Positions 11,703 through 23,261 of a stretch of 64,000 nt of DNA are shown piece by piece. The translations under genes were made by a program, and so were the position numbers. The stretch is from the NCBI RefSeq assembly GCF_040954835.1, contig NC_090709.1:46394976-46458975 (forward strand), given 5' to 3'. The stretch's first letter is position 1. Each line of letters opens with the position of its first letter. Under the pieces are notes generated by a model. That model was not told the DNA's origin. It made no database searches and saw only the letters and a program-made list of their open reading frames with translations. This DNA is from Lepisosteus oculatus (Eukaryota > Chordata > Actinopteri > Semionotiformes > Lepisosteidae).

Positions 11703-12410
11703 GAGGACGCCTTCACTGTCCTGACTCTCCGCTGTGTCTCTGATCATGTCTCTGTCTGTGGCTCTTCTCTCTGTGTATCTGATCTCCTCCATGAGGACTC
11801 CTTCACTGTCCTGACTCTCCACTGTGTCTCTGATCCTATTTCTGTCTGTGGCTCTTCTCTCTGTGTATCTGATCTCCTCCATGAGGACGCCTTCACTGTC
11901 CTGACTCTCCCCTGTGTCTCTGATCCTGTCTCTGTCTGTGGTTCTTCTCTCAGTGTATCTGATCTCCTCCATGAGGACTCCTTCACTGTCCTGACTCTCC
12001 GCTGTGTCTCTGATCCTGTCTCTGTCTGTGGCTCTTCTCTCAGTGTATCTGATCTCCTCCATGAGGACTCCTTCACTGTCCTGACTCTCCGCTGTGTCTC
12101 TGATCCTGTCTCTGTCTGTGGCTCTTCTCTCAGTGTATCTGATCTCCTCCATGAGGACGCCTTCACTGTCCTGACTCTCCCCTGTGTCTCTGATCCTGTC
12201 TCTGTCTGTGGCTCTTCTCTCAGTGTATCTGATCTCCTCCATGAGGACGCCTTCACTGTCCTGACTCTCCGCTGTGTCTCTGATCCTGTCTCTGTCTGAC
12301 TGTGGCTCTTCTCTCAGTGTATCTGATCTCCTCCATGAGGACTCCTTCACTGTCCTGACTCTCTCCTGTGTCTCTGATCCTGTCTCTGTCTGTCTGTGGC
12401 TCTTCTGTGA
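11703..12410. repeat. 90-bp tandem repeat, ~8 units, open in frame
   Basis: Exact 90-bp period (starts 11,703, 11,793, 11,883 ... 12,243), last unit with a 4-bp insertion. On the minus strand it encodes a charged 30-residue unit (DSEGVLMEEIRYTERRATDR then DRIRDTAESQ). The period is divisible by 3, so the frame persists. No start context or splice site convinces me that it is translated. Confidence 0.9.
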
Positions 12411-12670
12411 GTTTGACCTTGAGAGATCTGTAATGCTGAGTTCTCACTGGAGCAGTCCGATATGATGGTCAATAAAAGGTCCAGGAAAGTCAAAGCTGGT
12501 CGCTCCCAGAACAGGACAACGCAAGCTCAAGTATCAATTCATGAAGTTTGTGGGTTTTAATGGATCCGGCCTGAGCAAGCCTGGTTCAGTTAGCAAACGG
12601 GCGGCCCACGATCGGCTTTCAACTCATTTCACAACTGCGGTCTCTCATCCTGTGTTTTGGGTTGTTTCAG

Positions 12671-14197
12671 AACGCCTGGAGAAAACGGACTCCGACTACT
12701 GTCTGGCGCAAACCCCACTCCCAGCTGGTAACGGTAAGATCCGAAGACCTTTTAGAACAGGACTTGTAAATATTCCCCTTCCATCGTCGTCAGAAGTATG
12801 AAGTGGCTCTGCGGGTTTTTTTTAAAAACCCAGCGACACCGACTTTGTCTTCACCCGCAGCGGAGCAGGTCAAGGTTTATCCCTGCGCTGGAAGGACAGG
12901 AAAAGAGACGCGGCGTTTCGGCCGCGGAGCCTCCTTCGGGCGCATGAAGCCGGAAAAGACCACAGTCGAAATGTCGCGTCTCTTTCCCCTCTCTCTCGGC
13001 CGCGTGGAACGATCCCGTACCTGCTGCCTCTGCGGCCTGCGGGTGGCCAACACGGCCCCCTCCCTGACCGTTATCCCTACCTGCCGCGCGTCTTCAGCGA
13101 CGCTTCCCTGACCGTTATCTCTCTTTCAGGAACCGCGGCACCGCAGGAATGCCATTACTCCGTGATCCAGGATCCCGGGCCCGCGGGCGGAAGTAGGTTT
13201 TGCCTTCTCGCGTGTAAGGGCTCGCAGGGCTCAAACAGCAGCGGCGGGGGGCGGCGAGACGCCTGTGGTGCGCGGGCTTGCTAGGTCAGTGCGAGGTGAA
13301 GTCGGGGCAGAGCCCCTGGACCACAGCCCCACCACCGGGAGCTCTGCTAAGTGGTGGGTTGGGCAATCATTACTGGATACGAGTGTCAAGTGTCAACACG
13401 AGTGTGAGCAGCGTCGATTCGAGTGTGAACGGTGTCGACACGAGTCCTGTTGGTCAGTACAGTGTCAATGCGAGTGTGAACAGTGAGTCCGGTTCCGTAC
13501 AGTGTTAACTCATTGAATTCCTTCTTGCTCTGCACAGTGTTAACGGGTGAGAACACGTGTTTTATTCTTTGCAGAATTAACACAGACAGATACTGCTGTT
13601 GAATACTCCACAGTCAACAAACCCTGAGCCGCACAAAGTGAGGATCTTTTACTTCTATCTATTAAACTAGCAGAAATAAAACATCATGATAACTTCTTGC
13701 TGCTCTGTCCAGTTTTAACACAAGTGTGAACATTTGTAATAATAGTGAGTCCTGCTGTTGTGTACAGCGTGAATACAAGCGTGAACAGTGAATCCTGTCG
13801 TCTGTACAGTGTCAATACGTGTGTGAACAGTGAGTCCTGTTGTTCAGTACAGTGTCAATACGCGTGTGAACAGTGAGTCCTGTTGTCTGTACAGTGTCAA
13901 TACAAATGTGTGAACAGTGAGCACTGTTGTTTAGTATGGTGTTAATGTAAGTCTTATCCTGTAAAGTATAAGTAAACATAAGTATTGACCTGTATCCTGT
14001 TCTCTACAGACATCACACTACCCAACAGGGATGTGGAGTACGCCACCGTCAACAAACCGAGAGCAGCACAAAGTGAGGACTTTTTAAACTCTTTACCACA
14101 GTATAGAACCCACAGGAGTAATGAGAAGGACACTAAAAACAACAACACTGATAGTGAACAAGAGATTTTGAACAATACACATTCTAGTCAGATTTAA
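12671..14197 (+). CDS. Immune-receptor cytoplasmic tail, four 63-nt tyrosine-motif exons (J block 1)
   Basis: Four exons, 12671-12733, 13130-13192, 13575-13637 and 14010-14072, are each exactly 63 nt and phase 1-1. Each has one tyrosine at residue 10 or 11: TDSDYCLAQT, ECHYSVIQDP, AVEYSTVNKP and DVEYATVNKP. The last two fit the ITIM pattern (V-x-Y-x-x-V), the second fits loosely (C at -2), and the first is degenerate. Acceptors are pyrimidine-rich; donors are GTAAGA, GTAGGT, GTGAGG and GTGAGG. If exon 4 is not spliced it reads on to a stop at 14195-14197. That gives a terminal tail rich in N, S and T. The third exon has TGA for CGA in NKPRAAQ, so this copy may be truncated there. Tails like these recruit SHP phosphatases in Ig-type receptors. 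No ectodomain or membrane exon is visible in the same orientation. Confidence 0.55.
13380..13530. repeat. Minisatellite between ITIM exons (J1, part 1)
   Basis: Units of CAGTGTCAATACGAGTGTGA / ACAGTGAGTCCTGTTG type. A second stretch lies at 13,740-13,945. Confidence 0.75.
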
Positions 14198-14621
14198 ATA
14201 CCCACAGACCTGACCGTTGGAAGTTGTAAAAAAATGCAAATTATTTTTTTTCTGCGTGCAGGTTTTCTAAGAACTGAAGAAAGGTTAAAAACGAGAAAAC
14301 GCCATTCGGTTTTTCAAGCCTGTCTGGTAGTTAGTGATTAATTGGACCCATGATTTAATCCACCTGTATCTGGAGAGAAGCCAGGGTATCGGCATCAACA
14401 ACAAGGCTGGGCAGCTTGTTCCCCACCCGCCTCTGTGTAAAGACGCGTCACCCATTCTTGGTTTTATTTTCACCTTTCACTATACGTGAAGAATTCCAAA
14501 AGGTGCACAAATGCTCCGGAGCTATTCTGTGGTTCGGCGATGTCTCTGGAGCCTTTTGTCACAGTGTGCGACTTCCCTGTGTGTCTCCCCGAACACAGGG
14601 TCTGACTGAAGGGGCACTGAC

Positions 14622-14692
14622 CTGCAGGAATGGGAGGAGACCGAGCTGGGACGGTTCTGCCACGTCAGCGAAACTCTGGATCCCGACTTCAT
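14622..14692 (-). CDS. Candidate internal exon of an unrecognised minus-strand gene (J block 1)
   Basis: A 71-nt segment with acceptor TTTCTTTGGCAG and donor CTGCAG|GTCAGT. One frame reads DEVGIQSFADVAEPSQLG then LLPFLQ, entering in phase 1 and leaving in phase 0. The J2 copy differs by a single residue. No partner exon is identified. A chance exon-like segment remains possible. Confidence 0.3.
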
Positions 14693-14849
14693 CTGCCAAA
14701 GAAACAGCAGCGTCAATTAACTCAGCCAGCGAGTTCAACTGTTGCCTCCCTTCTCTCCATCTCTGTGTGTCCCATCTCTTCATAACCCGTCTCCTATCAA
14801 TCCTACTGTGTTTCATTTACTCTTCCTCACTCTGTCTCCTGTCCGGTTG

Positions 14850-15040
14850 ATTGCACTTAAAACTGAGGTATTTCCTGTGATCTCCTCTCTCTCGCTGTGT
14901 CTCCTGTCCTGTGTGTTTGTTACTGAGGGATTTTCTGTGATCTCCTCTCTCTCGCTGTGTCTCCTGTCCTGTGTGTTAGTATGTTTGTTACTGAGGTATT
15001 TCCTGTGATCTCCTCTCTCTCACTGTGTCTCCTGTTCTTC
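14850..15040. repeat. ~63-bp CTCTCTCTCGCTGTGTCTCC repeats (J1)
   Basis: About 3 units of GAGGTATTTCCTGTGATCTC plus CTCTCTCTCGCTGTGTCTCC. The J2 equivalent at 30,565-30,825 has about 4. Confidence 0.75.
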
Positions 15041-15049
15041 AGTGTTTTA

Positions 15050-15990
15050 ATCCTCTTAAATAATTTAGCTCATTCCTCTCTCACTCACTGCGACTCCTAT
15101 CCATTCTGTGTTCAGTTCCTCTGACTTGCCTCTTGCATCAGCGCTAGCAATATCATGCATCTATTTAATTTAAAATTATTGATCTGTCACCTTGATAGTT
15201 CGATCTCGGCTACAGTTAGCATAGATGGCACAATTAAAAGGACGATGAGCTCAACATCTGTGCGCGTCTAATTAACTGAACCGTACAGAACGTCCTGCCT
15301 CGGCTAGTCTCTCGCTGACGGGGTCGCCCATCGGCTAGGCCACGTCTCCAGGAAATTCTGCGGACTGGACACTGCGGGAGGGTGGGGCTGTGTTTCCACA
15401 CGAACGCCGGAAATCACTCAGGATCTCCAGAGAGACTCCTGTAGCCTTACAGCATCACAGTCACAGGCCTCAGCATTGCAACTGTATAATATCAAACGCC
15501 CAGACACCCTGAGGTGAGGCCGACCAGTCTGAAGTATTACCTGTAAACACCAGGCACACTGGAACCTGACTTCATCGTCCACTTAGCGCAGAGGTGGGGC
15601 GGACAGTCAGTTTTCTGGGGAGAAAAAAAACAACACCAGGAATTTAGCATACTGAAAGGATCATGGAGTGATGATCTGGCTGAACCCGCTTGGCTGAGGG
15701 CTCCTGGCCAGAGGACGAGGAGGCTGGGACCCCCCCTGCACAGCGAGGAGGAGTGACCAGGGGGGGCAGCTACACAGGTGGAGACGGGGTGGGAGAGGGA
15801 CGCGAGGGAGAGAGGGGGATCACGTGCAGTATTGACAGTGTTTCAGGAGAGGAGTCAGGAGTGATTGCTAAAATATCGACAGCCGAGTCTGACCGAACTA
15901 GGGTGTGGCCATCCCTCTTGAACTTTCATCACAAACTCCTGTCTTCCTGCGGTGTCTCTGAGGAAGCTACCATTTTTCATTGGCTAATAA
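15050..15990. other. J-block single-copy-like DNA
   Basis: Closely matched by 30,820-31,760. I see no supportable exon. A GC-rich stretch at 15,690-15,840 has an open frame without ATG. Confidence 0.4.
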
Positions 15991-16643
15991 GAGGTGGAAG
16001 AGGTGTTAGTGGGACAGCAGGGGGGCGCTCACCCTGCGGTCTGATACCCCAGTATAATGACGGGGGACACTGGACTGTAAACAGGCGCCGTCCTTCGGAT
16101 GAGACGTAAAACCGAGGTCCTGACTCTCTGTGGTCATTAACAATCCCGGGGTGTTTCTCGAAAAGAGTAGGGGTGTAACCCAGGCGTCCTGGCCAAATTT
16201 CCCATTGGCCCTTACCAATCATGGCCTCCTAATAACCCCCCTCTCTGAACTGGCTTCATCCCTCTGCTCTCCTCCCCACTGAGAGCTGCTGTGTGGGGAG
16301 CGTTCTGGTGCACTATGGCTGCCGTCACATCAACCAGGTGGGGGCTGTACATTGGTGGTGGTAGTGGGATTCGTCATACCGAAGGTCGCGCTTCGGGCCG
16401 CGGCGATGTTGACGGACTGTCTTGTAGCTGATAAAGGTTTAAATTTCGACTTAAGGAGTTGGCCATCGTTATATTTCGCGAGGTATAATAGGGGGGGAAA
16501 AAGAACATTTATATTTATCAACCTACTAGTAATACTGGGTGGATGTCACGTTCCCCAAAGTTCAGTGCCTCTCTCTAATAAAGTGCAGAGCTTTGAGTGG
16601 AGTGTCCAGAAAAGTGCTATATAAGTGTAAGCAATTATTAATA
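15990..16643 (-). repeat. Dispersed ~470-bp fish repeat, reverse copy interrupted by ~210 bp
   Basis: Reverse orientation, with body at 15,990-16,375 and tail at 16,585-16,643 (GTGCTATATAAGTGTAAGCA). Between them lies a piece of the U-block linker repeat. The J2 copy is not interrupted. Confidence 0.6.
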
Positions 16644-18000
16644 AGGCCCCTCAGTAGTTGAGATCTCTGTTATACCCATCTAGAAACATGCAATCAGCAT
16701 GTTATTGATGAAGCAATAGTCACAACATTATTCCACACCTCTAACCCTGCATTAAGGGGCGTGCTTCAGGCTCGGGCCAGGGTGAGAGGCGGGTTATGAT
16801 GACAGTCATGCTTTCTACACCTTATACTGAGCTCAGAAATGGACCAAGCGCACATCTCACGAGCAGATCCCTCCGCGTATAAGAAAGGCAACTTGTCTCG
16901 GCAAAAATACCACGGATTCACATCCGAAATATGACATAAAGGCAAAATCCCCACACTTGGAATGCAAACGTACCCTAAAAAGGAAACACGGTTTTAAAAC
17001 CAACTTGATTTTCCCCTGGAGAAACCTTTTTATGGACACACATCGCATCTATTACACATGTATGACTAAATATAAAGATAAAACTTAATATAAGAAGTCA
17101 TGACATATCACACATGACAAAGTCTGGTCCAGAATAAACAGTTTACACTGACCCACCTTTATTTACCCTGGTCACTCACTTCTATTAACTGTTTTAATAA
17201 GGGTAACAAATGAATATTTGTTTCAATTTGGGATCTACATCTGGGAGCCCTGAAATGTTGGCCAGAGGGGAGAAGCTGATATTCAGACGTGAGAATATAT
17301 TAAAAACAAGGATCTGGTGTTGTTTTTCACCTGTCTAATCAAAGCTTGTTCAAAAATTATCTGATCATAGGACACCCGAGTTTATAATCATACTCATTCC
17401 ACTTTTTAACCCCGTATATATGCACAATATGAAACGTATATACACTAAATCTCACGTGTGACTCCCATAATATACATTTCTTTCGGAAAATTAGGAACAC
17501 TTATTACAATTATCAACCCCCCATGACGAGGCAATATTTCATACCTTTGTTTCTTTGTGGGTTCAAAGTTCTGTCCTGTCGTTTCACACGTAATGTTTAG
17601 GTAGTTATCTCAATTTTCCTTTGCAATTATCTCCAAGATCATCATCTTTTTGTAAAACGCTATGCCCAACTGATATTTAAAGAAAGTCCTGTACCAAAAC
17701 GTCTTCAGTCGCTACACGGTTACTCATAAAATCCATTCATCGCCTTTAAAAAAAAGTTTCGTTTTTTATTGTGTTTCACTGACATTTCTGTCACAATTCT
17801 GAGGGACCCCAAATAAAATTCACTTGCCGGTATAAAGACGCCGGCGAGGTTAAGACAGGTATCGAGCCACCTGCGTATCTAACGGACGTTTAAAATAAAA
17901 TGGCGTGTAATGTTGCGAAGGGCTACTGTTTTTTATAGTTTGTCAATTGTAAGGGACGTGGGCCGCGACAGAAATACTGGTCGGGGTGGGAAAAGGTTTA
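16643..18000. other. J-block AT-rich DNA
   Basis: Matched by 32,195-33,560 with small indels. Contains a GCCGG-TATAAAG-CGCCGGC near-inverted repeat at about 17,826-17,845 that is kept in both copies. No gene seen. Confidence 0.4.
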
Positions 18001-18019
18001 TTGATGGTTTATTGTACCG

Positions 18020-18250
18020 CAACGGTCACAATTGACTCACCAGCAAAGATGGCGCCGAGGCCACATCGACTCCCTCCCGCCCTGCCTCACACCGAAGCTC
18101 GAGCTGCGGAGCGCGACGCCGAACCGCCAGTCCGCGGGCGCGGGCGCCGGACATAGACGTCATAAACCCTTCCGAGGCGCAGGAATTATAGATCACTGTA
18201 GTTTCTTCTGGACCCGGGTTAGGGACAGTGTGCCCTCCGTGAGAGTCTTC
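18020..18250 (-). promoter_or_regulatory. CpG-rich promoter and first exon, copy 1 (minus strand)
   Basis: A CpG-rich stretch with an ATGACGTC half-CRE near 18,160, a CTATAATTCC motif resembling ZNF143-type sites, and, within the exon, GGCGCCATCTTTGC, a YY1-like site at the 5' splice junction. An ATG (MWPRRHLC) reads 26 nt to a strong donor TG|GTGAGTCAA at about 18,040. It resembles a housekeeping-type first exon. No downstream exon is linked to it. Confidence 0.4.
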
Positions 18251-18287
18251 TGAGGAAGACAGTGTCTCATGGGTGTCCAGGCTGGGT

Positions 18288-18640
18288 ACCATCTGTCCAT
18301 CACAGGACACACAGACATACACACTCACACACCCTGGACAGGACACCAGTCCATCACAGGACACACACACACTCACTCACACATCCTGGACAGGACACCA
18401 GTCCATCACAGGACACACACACACTCACACACCCTGGACAGGACACCAGTCCCTCACAGGACACACACACACACAACCTGGATAGGACACCAGTCCCTCA
18501 CAGGACACACAGACACACACACTCACACACCCTGGACAGGACACCAGTCCATCACATGACACACACAGACTCACTCACACACCCTGGACAGGACACCAGT
18601 CCATCACAGGACACACACACACCAGGGCCAGTTTTCCCAG
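18288..18640. repeat. CACA minisatellite (block 3)
   Basis: Same unit, about 7 copies, abutting the CpG-rich promoter. Confidence 0.85.
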
Positions 18641-18720
18641 AAGCCAATTAGCCCAAAAGCCTGTCTTTGGACCCGGAGAACACAGGGAGAACATGCAGAC
18701 TCCACACAAACAGTTCCGAA
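18640..18720 (-). repeat. Core of a widespread fish dispersed repeat
   Basis: Contains GGAGAACATGCAGACTCCAC, common in fish repeats. Equivalents at 34,252-34,340 (same strand), 19,193-19,240 and 34,812-34,860 (plus), and 56,955-57,045 (plus). Confidence 0.6.
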
Positions 18721-19549
18721 AGCCCGAAAAGTGGTTGACGTTTTAATTTGGCAACACTACGATGGATCCCAGTTTTTTTTTATTTTGGAGGCCAAAGAGG
18801 ACAAAAAAGGAAACGTCCGGAGTCTTGTAGTGTGAAAAGGGTTTAAATTTCGACTTAAGGAGTTGGCCATCGTTATATTTCGCGAGGTATAATACAGGGG
18901 GAAAAAGAACATTTATATTTATCAACCTACTAGTAATACTGGGTGGATGTCACGTTCCCCAAAGTTCAGTGCCTCTCTCTAATAAAGTAGAAACGCGACA
19001 TTAAACTCTGTTCGAAACGGGAGAAATCACCAGGACACGATACAACTGACGTCCGGAAAAAAAAGAAAAAAAGAACTCCTATTCCCATTTGTAATGACCC
19101 CGTCGTGTTTTTCCCGGTGTACGCTTATCTTTCGGAGACCGTTTCTCTCTTGTGTTGTTTTGCTGTTGGAATAAATGCCGAGGTGACCCTTCTGTGTGGA
19201 GTCTGCGTGTTCTCTCCAGTGGGTCGTTTCCTCCACCGCAGGGGCTGGTCGAACCGGGGTCTCCCAATCGTCACAGAAGTGTGTGTCGTTTTGGGTGGGG
19301 GGGGGGGGAGCATCGGGGATACTGCGCCCCGAGGGGGTGGCCTCTCACCTTGCTCCGGACGATGGGAGAAGACCTGTACCTTCACGAGTCCGGGTTGTGA
19401 AAACTTCTTCTGGCAGTTCAAAACGTTTCGAAGAGACTACAGCGCTACCCTGTTTTCCATTTCTATCGTGTATTATTATACAGTCATAAGAATCTGTCCT
19501 GATCACAGAGTCCCCCTCTCACTGCCAGGACTGAAGCCCAGTGCAGCAC

Positions 19550-20000
19550 GAATAATAATAATAATAATTAATAAGTCTGGACCCTCCCCTCAGAGCTCTT
19601 CCCAGGTCAGGGGGATCCCCTCCAGCCCCCCCAGTGTGCAGCCCCCACCTGGATGATGCTCCACTCCGCTCAGCACACAGCAGCTCTCCGTGGGGAGGAG
19701 AGCAGAGGGATGGAGCCAGTTCAGAGACGGGGGTGATTAGGAGGCCATGATGGGTAAGGGCCAATGGGAAATTTGGCCAGGATACCGGGGTAACACCCCT
19801 ACTCTTCTCCAGAAACACCCCGGGACTGTTAAAGAGCACAGAGAGTCAGGACCTCGGTTTGACGTCTCATCCGAAGGACAGCGCCTGTTTACAGTCCAGT
19901 GTCCCCCGTCACTATACTGGGGCATCAGGACCCACACAGACCGCAGGGTGAGAGCGCCCCCTGCTGGCCCCACTCACACCTCTCCCAGCAGCAGCCTTGG
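19550..20000 (+). repeat. Dispersed ~470-bp fish repeat, copy 3
   Basis: CTCF-like site at 19,953-19,969. Confidence 0.7.
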
Positions 20001-20069
20001 GGGGGGGGAGGGAAAAAACCAAAAGCTAAACAGATTTTTTTTAAAAACATTTTATTGATGCTTTACAAA

Positions 20070-20635
20070 AGTCCAGTCCAGTCTGGTGTCCCTCAGCTCC
20101 AGTCCAGTCCAGTCTGGGGCCCCTCAGCTCCAGTCCAGTCTGGTGTCCCTCAGCTCCAGTGCAGTCCAGACTGGGGTCCCTCAGCTTCGGTCCAGCACAG
20201 TCTGGGGTCCCTCAGCTTCGGTCCAGTCCAGTCTGGGGTCCCTCAGCTTCAGTCCAGCACAGTCTGGGGTCCCTCAGCTTCGGTCCAGCACAGACTTGGG
20301 TCCCTCAGCTTCGGTCCAGCACAGTCTGGTGTCCCTCAGCTTCGGCCCAGCACAGACTTGGGTCCCTCAGCTTCGGTCCAGCACAGACTGGGGTCCCTCA
20401 GCTTCGGTCCAGCACAGTCTGGGGTCCCTCAGCTTCAGTCCAGACTGGGGTCCCTCAGCTTCGGTCCAGCACAGTCTGGGGTCCCTCAGCTCCAGTCCAG
20501 TCCAGTCTGGTGTCTCTCAGCTCCGGTCCAGTCCAGCCTATTGTCCCTAGGCTCCAGTCCAGTCGTCTGGTGTCCCTCAGCTCCGGTCCGGTCCAGTCCA
20601 GTCCAGTCCAGTCCAGTCCAGTATAGTCCAGTCCA
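20070..20635 (+). repeat. 31-bp CTGGGGTCCCTCAGC minisatellite (block 3)
   Basis: Unit CAGTCTGGGGTCCCTCAGC plus a variable 12-nt part, about 18 copies, followed by a GTCCA pentamer run. Confidence 0.9.
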
Positions 20636-20996
20636 GATCTTATCAGGTACAGAACCAGGAAAGGAACCTGGAAAGAATATTGTTATTGCAGGTGTGAGGG
20701 ACATAGACACAGACGTCACCATGACATCAAACAGCAAGAGGAGACTCCTCCTTGAATCACAGACACGACCGGGCCGCGTCCCCGTCTGCTCACCTGCACC
20801 TCCTCTTCCTCTTCTTGTCCTTCCCAGCAGCCTGCTCCTCCTCTCCCTCGCTCTTCCTCTCCTGAGCTACGGTATCCGTCGCCTCCATCGGCTCGTCCTG
20901 ATCTTCTGTCTCCACCGACACGCAGCTCAGGGACTTTAAAAAGGCGCATCGGCGCTTCTGAAGCAGAGACAGGAGAGTCACGTTAAGAGTCGGACT

Positions 20997-21455
20997 GGAC
21001 ACTCCAGGACATGAACACTGCACTGAGAGAGAGAGGGGTTCATACAGACACACTGACTGGACACTCCAGTACATGAACACTGCACTGAGAGAGAGAGGGG
21101 TTCATACAGACACACTGACTGGACACTCCAGTACATGAACACTGCACTGAGAGAGAGAGGGGTTCATACAGACACACTGACTGGACACTCCAGTACATGA
21201 ACACTGCACTGAGAGAGAGAGGGGTTCACACAGACACCCTGACTGACTGGACACTCCAGTACATGAACACTGCACTGAGAGAGAGAGGGGTTCATACAGA
21301 CACACTGACTGGACACTCCAGTACATGAACACTGCACTGAAAGAGAGAGAGGTTCATACAGACACACTGACTGGACACTCCAGTACATGAACACTGCACT
21401 GAGAGAGAGAGAGGGGTTCATACAGACACACTGACTGGACACTTACTGGACACTG
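20997..21455 (-). repeat. 62-bp minisatellite in U intron (block 3)
   Basis: Same unit, about 7 copies. Confidence 0.88.
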
Positions 21456-22199
21456 GACAGGAGTAAAGAGAGGATCAGAGCATAAACTACCTTATTTTTC
21501 TTCTGTCTCACAGGAGGTGGTGATTGGACCTCCTCCAGCTGGAGTCCGAGGAGGGAGAGAGGGGGCAGGAGAGGGACAGCACAGGGAGAGAAAGAGTCCC
21601 AAGAGCACAGAGACTCTGCTGAGATCACACTCGCAGTGAGTGAGCCTGGGTGTAGCCCACTAATACTGACCCACTGGACACCACAGGACAGAGAGGAGGA
21701 GGAGGAGAGAGACAAACTGCCTGGACACCACAGGACAGAGTGGAGGAGGAGAGAGACACACTGAGGACAGAGAGGAGGAGGAGAGAGACACTGACAGACA
21801 GGGCTGAAAGAGAGAGAGACAGAGAGGCAGGGACAGACAGACAGCAGGCCGAGACAGAGACACTGAGATCGAGGGACAGACAGACTGACAGACAGGGCTG
21901 AAAGAGAGAGAGACAGAGAGGCAGGGACAGGCAGACAGCAGGCCGAGAGAGAGACGCTGAGATCGAGGGACAGACAGACTGACAGACAGGGCTGAAAGAG
22001 AGAGAGACACTGAGACCCAGGGACAGACAAGACGGCGAAACTCCACCACAGACAGGACAGGAGGCAGGGTGGGACCAGCACTGACCTCCTTCCTCTCTCC
22101 TGCCGGAGGAGCTGTCTCCACCTCCTCTTCCTCCTGCAAGTCAAGAGACAGGCTGAGAGAGAGACGGGCTGGCGGGAAATCGGCGAACAGAGCTGAAGG

Positions 22200-22795
22200 C
22201 AGAGAGCCGGGGAGACAGGCCTAGCTGGGACAACGCAGGACAGACAGAGAGCAGGGAGGCAAACGGAGAGACACAGGGAGACAGGCCCAGCTGGGACAAC
22301 GCAGGACAGACAGAGAGCAGGGAGACACACGGAGAGACACAGGGAGAGAGACCCAGCTGGGACAACGCAGGACAGACAGAGAGCAGGGAGGCAAACGGAG
22401 AGACACAGGGAGACAAGCCCAGCTGGGACAACGCAGGACAGACAGAGAGCAGGGAGACACACGGAGAGACACAGGGAGAGAGACCCAGCTGGGACAATGC
22501 AGGGCAGACTGAGAGCAGGCTGACATGGAAAGAGAGAGGGAGAGAGACAGGGAGAGAGGGACAGACACAGAGACTCAGACAGAAGGACAGAAAGACAGAA
22601 AGAGAGAAGTGCAGATGGACAGATGACAGAGACAGAGAAAAGGACATATGGACTGATGGACAGAAAGACAGAAAAGGATAGAAAGACAGATGGCCAGAAG
22701 GACAGATGGACAGATGGACAGATGGACTGAAGGATAGACGGACAGAAGGACAGATGGAAGGACAGACAGATGGACGGAGAGACGGACAGACTCTG
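22200..22795. repeat. 66-bp repeats and polypurine tract (block 3 intron)
   Basis: About 4-5 units of a 66-bp repeat (AGCTGGGACAACGCAGGACA...) at 22,217-22,520, then a GACAGA/GATGGACA tract. Confidence 0.85.
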
Positions 22796-23261
22796 CCCCA
22801 CTTGCCTCGTCAGACATCTCCGCCTCTCTCCTTGCCCTCCGCACCGGGGAGCCCCAGGCGGGGCCTGGCGGGGCCGGGCGGGCGATGGGGGGCAGGACGG
22901 GCGGGGGCAGGGGCAGGGGCACCGCCCCGGGCAGCAGGGGGGGCTCGAGGGGCATGGCGGGGAGGAAGGGGGGGCGGCGGGGTGGGGCGGGCAGGGGCCT
23001 GAGGGGGCCGGAGGGGGGGGCCGGGGGCGGGGAGCGGAGGGGGCTCTCGGGCCCGGAGGGGGGGGACACCGAGCGGAACGAGCCGGGCGAGCCCGAGCGG
23101 GACGAGCCGGGCGACCCCGGGAGCTCCAGCTGCAGCTCGGCCGCCCTCTCCAGCTTCTGGACGAGCTCGGGGAGACACGAAGACACCACAGGATTCTGTC
23201 CAGCGGGGAGAGGGGGAGACACAACGCAGGGGGGATGAGGAGCAGAGACTACGCCTGGACA

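Larger units (their letters stand above)
13380..18290 (+). repeat. J segmental duplication, copy 1
   Basis: Pairs with about 28,850-33,840, offset about 15.7 kb falling to 15.56 kb through indels. Homology continues into the adjoining U block. Confidence 0.85.

Noticed and set aside
13954-14175. Minus-strand hydrophobic frame resembling a membrane protein
   Set aside because: It is the antisense shadow of the ITIM exon, whose splice sites and motif favour the plus strand.
16857-17048. 63-codon minus-strand frame kept in both J copies
   Set aside because: No ATG-based context, splice sites or domain. Similarity is explained by the recent duplication.
21443-23224. Minus-strand open frame of 593 codons
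   Set aside because: It crosses U introns in a frame different from the exons and consists of repeat-derived Ser/Leu/Cys/Pro.
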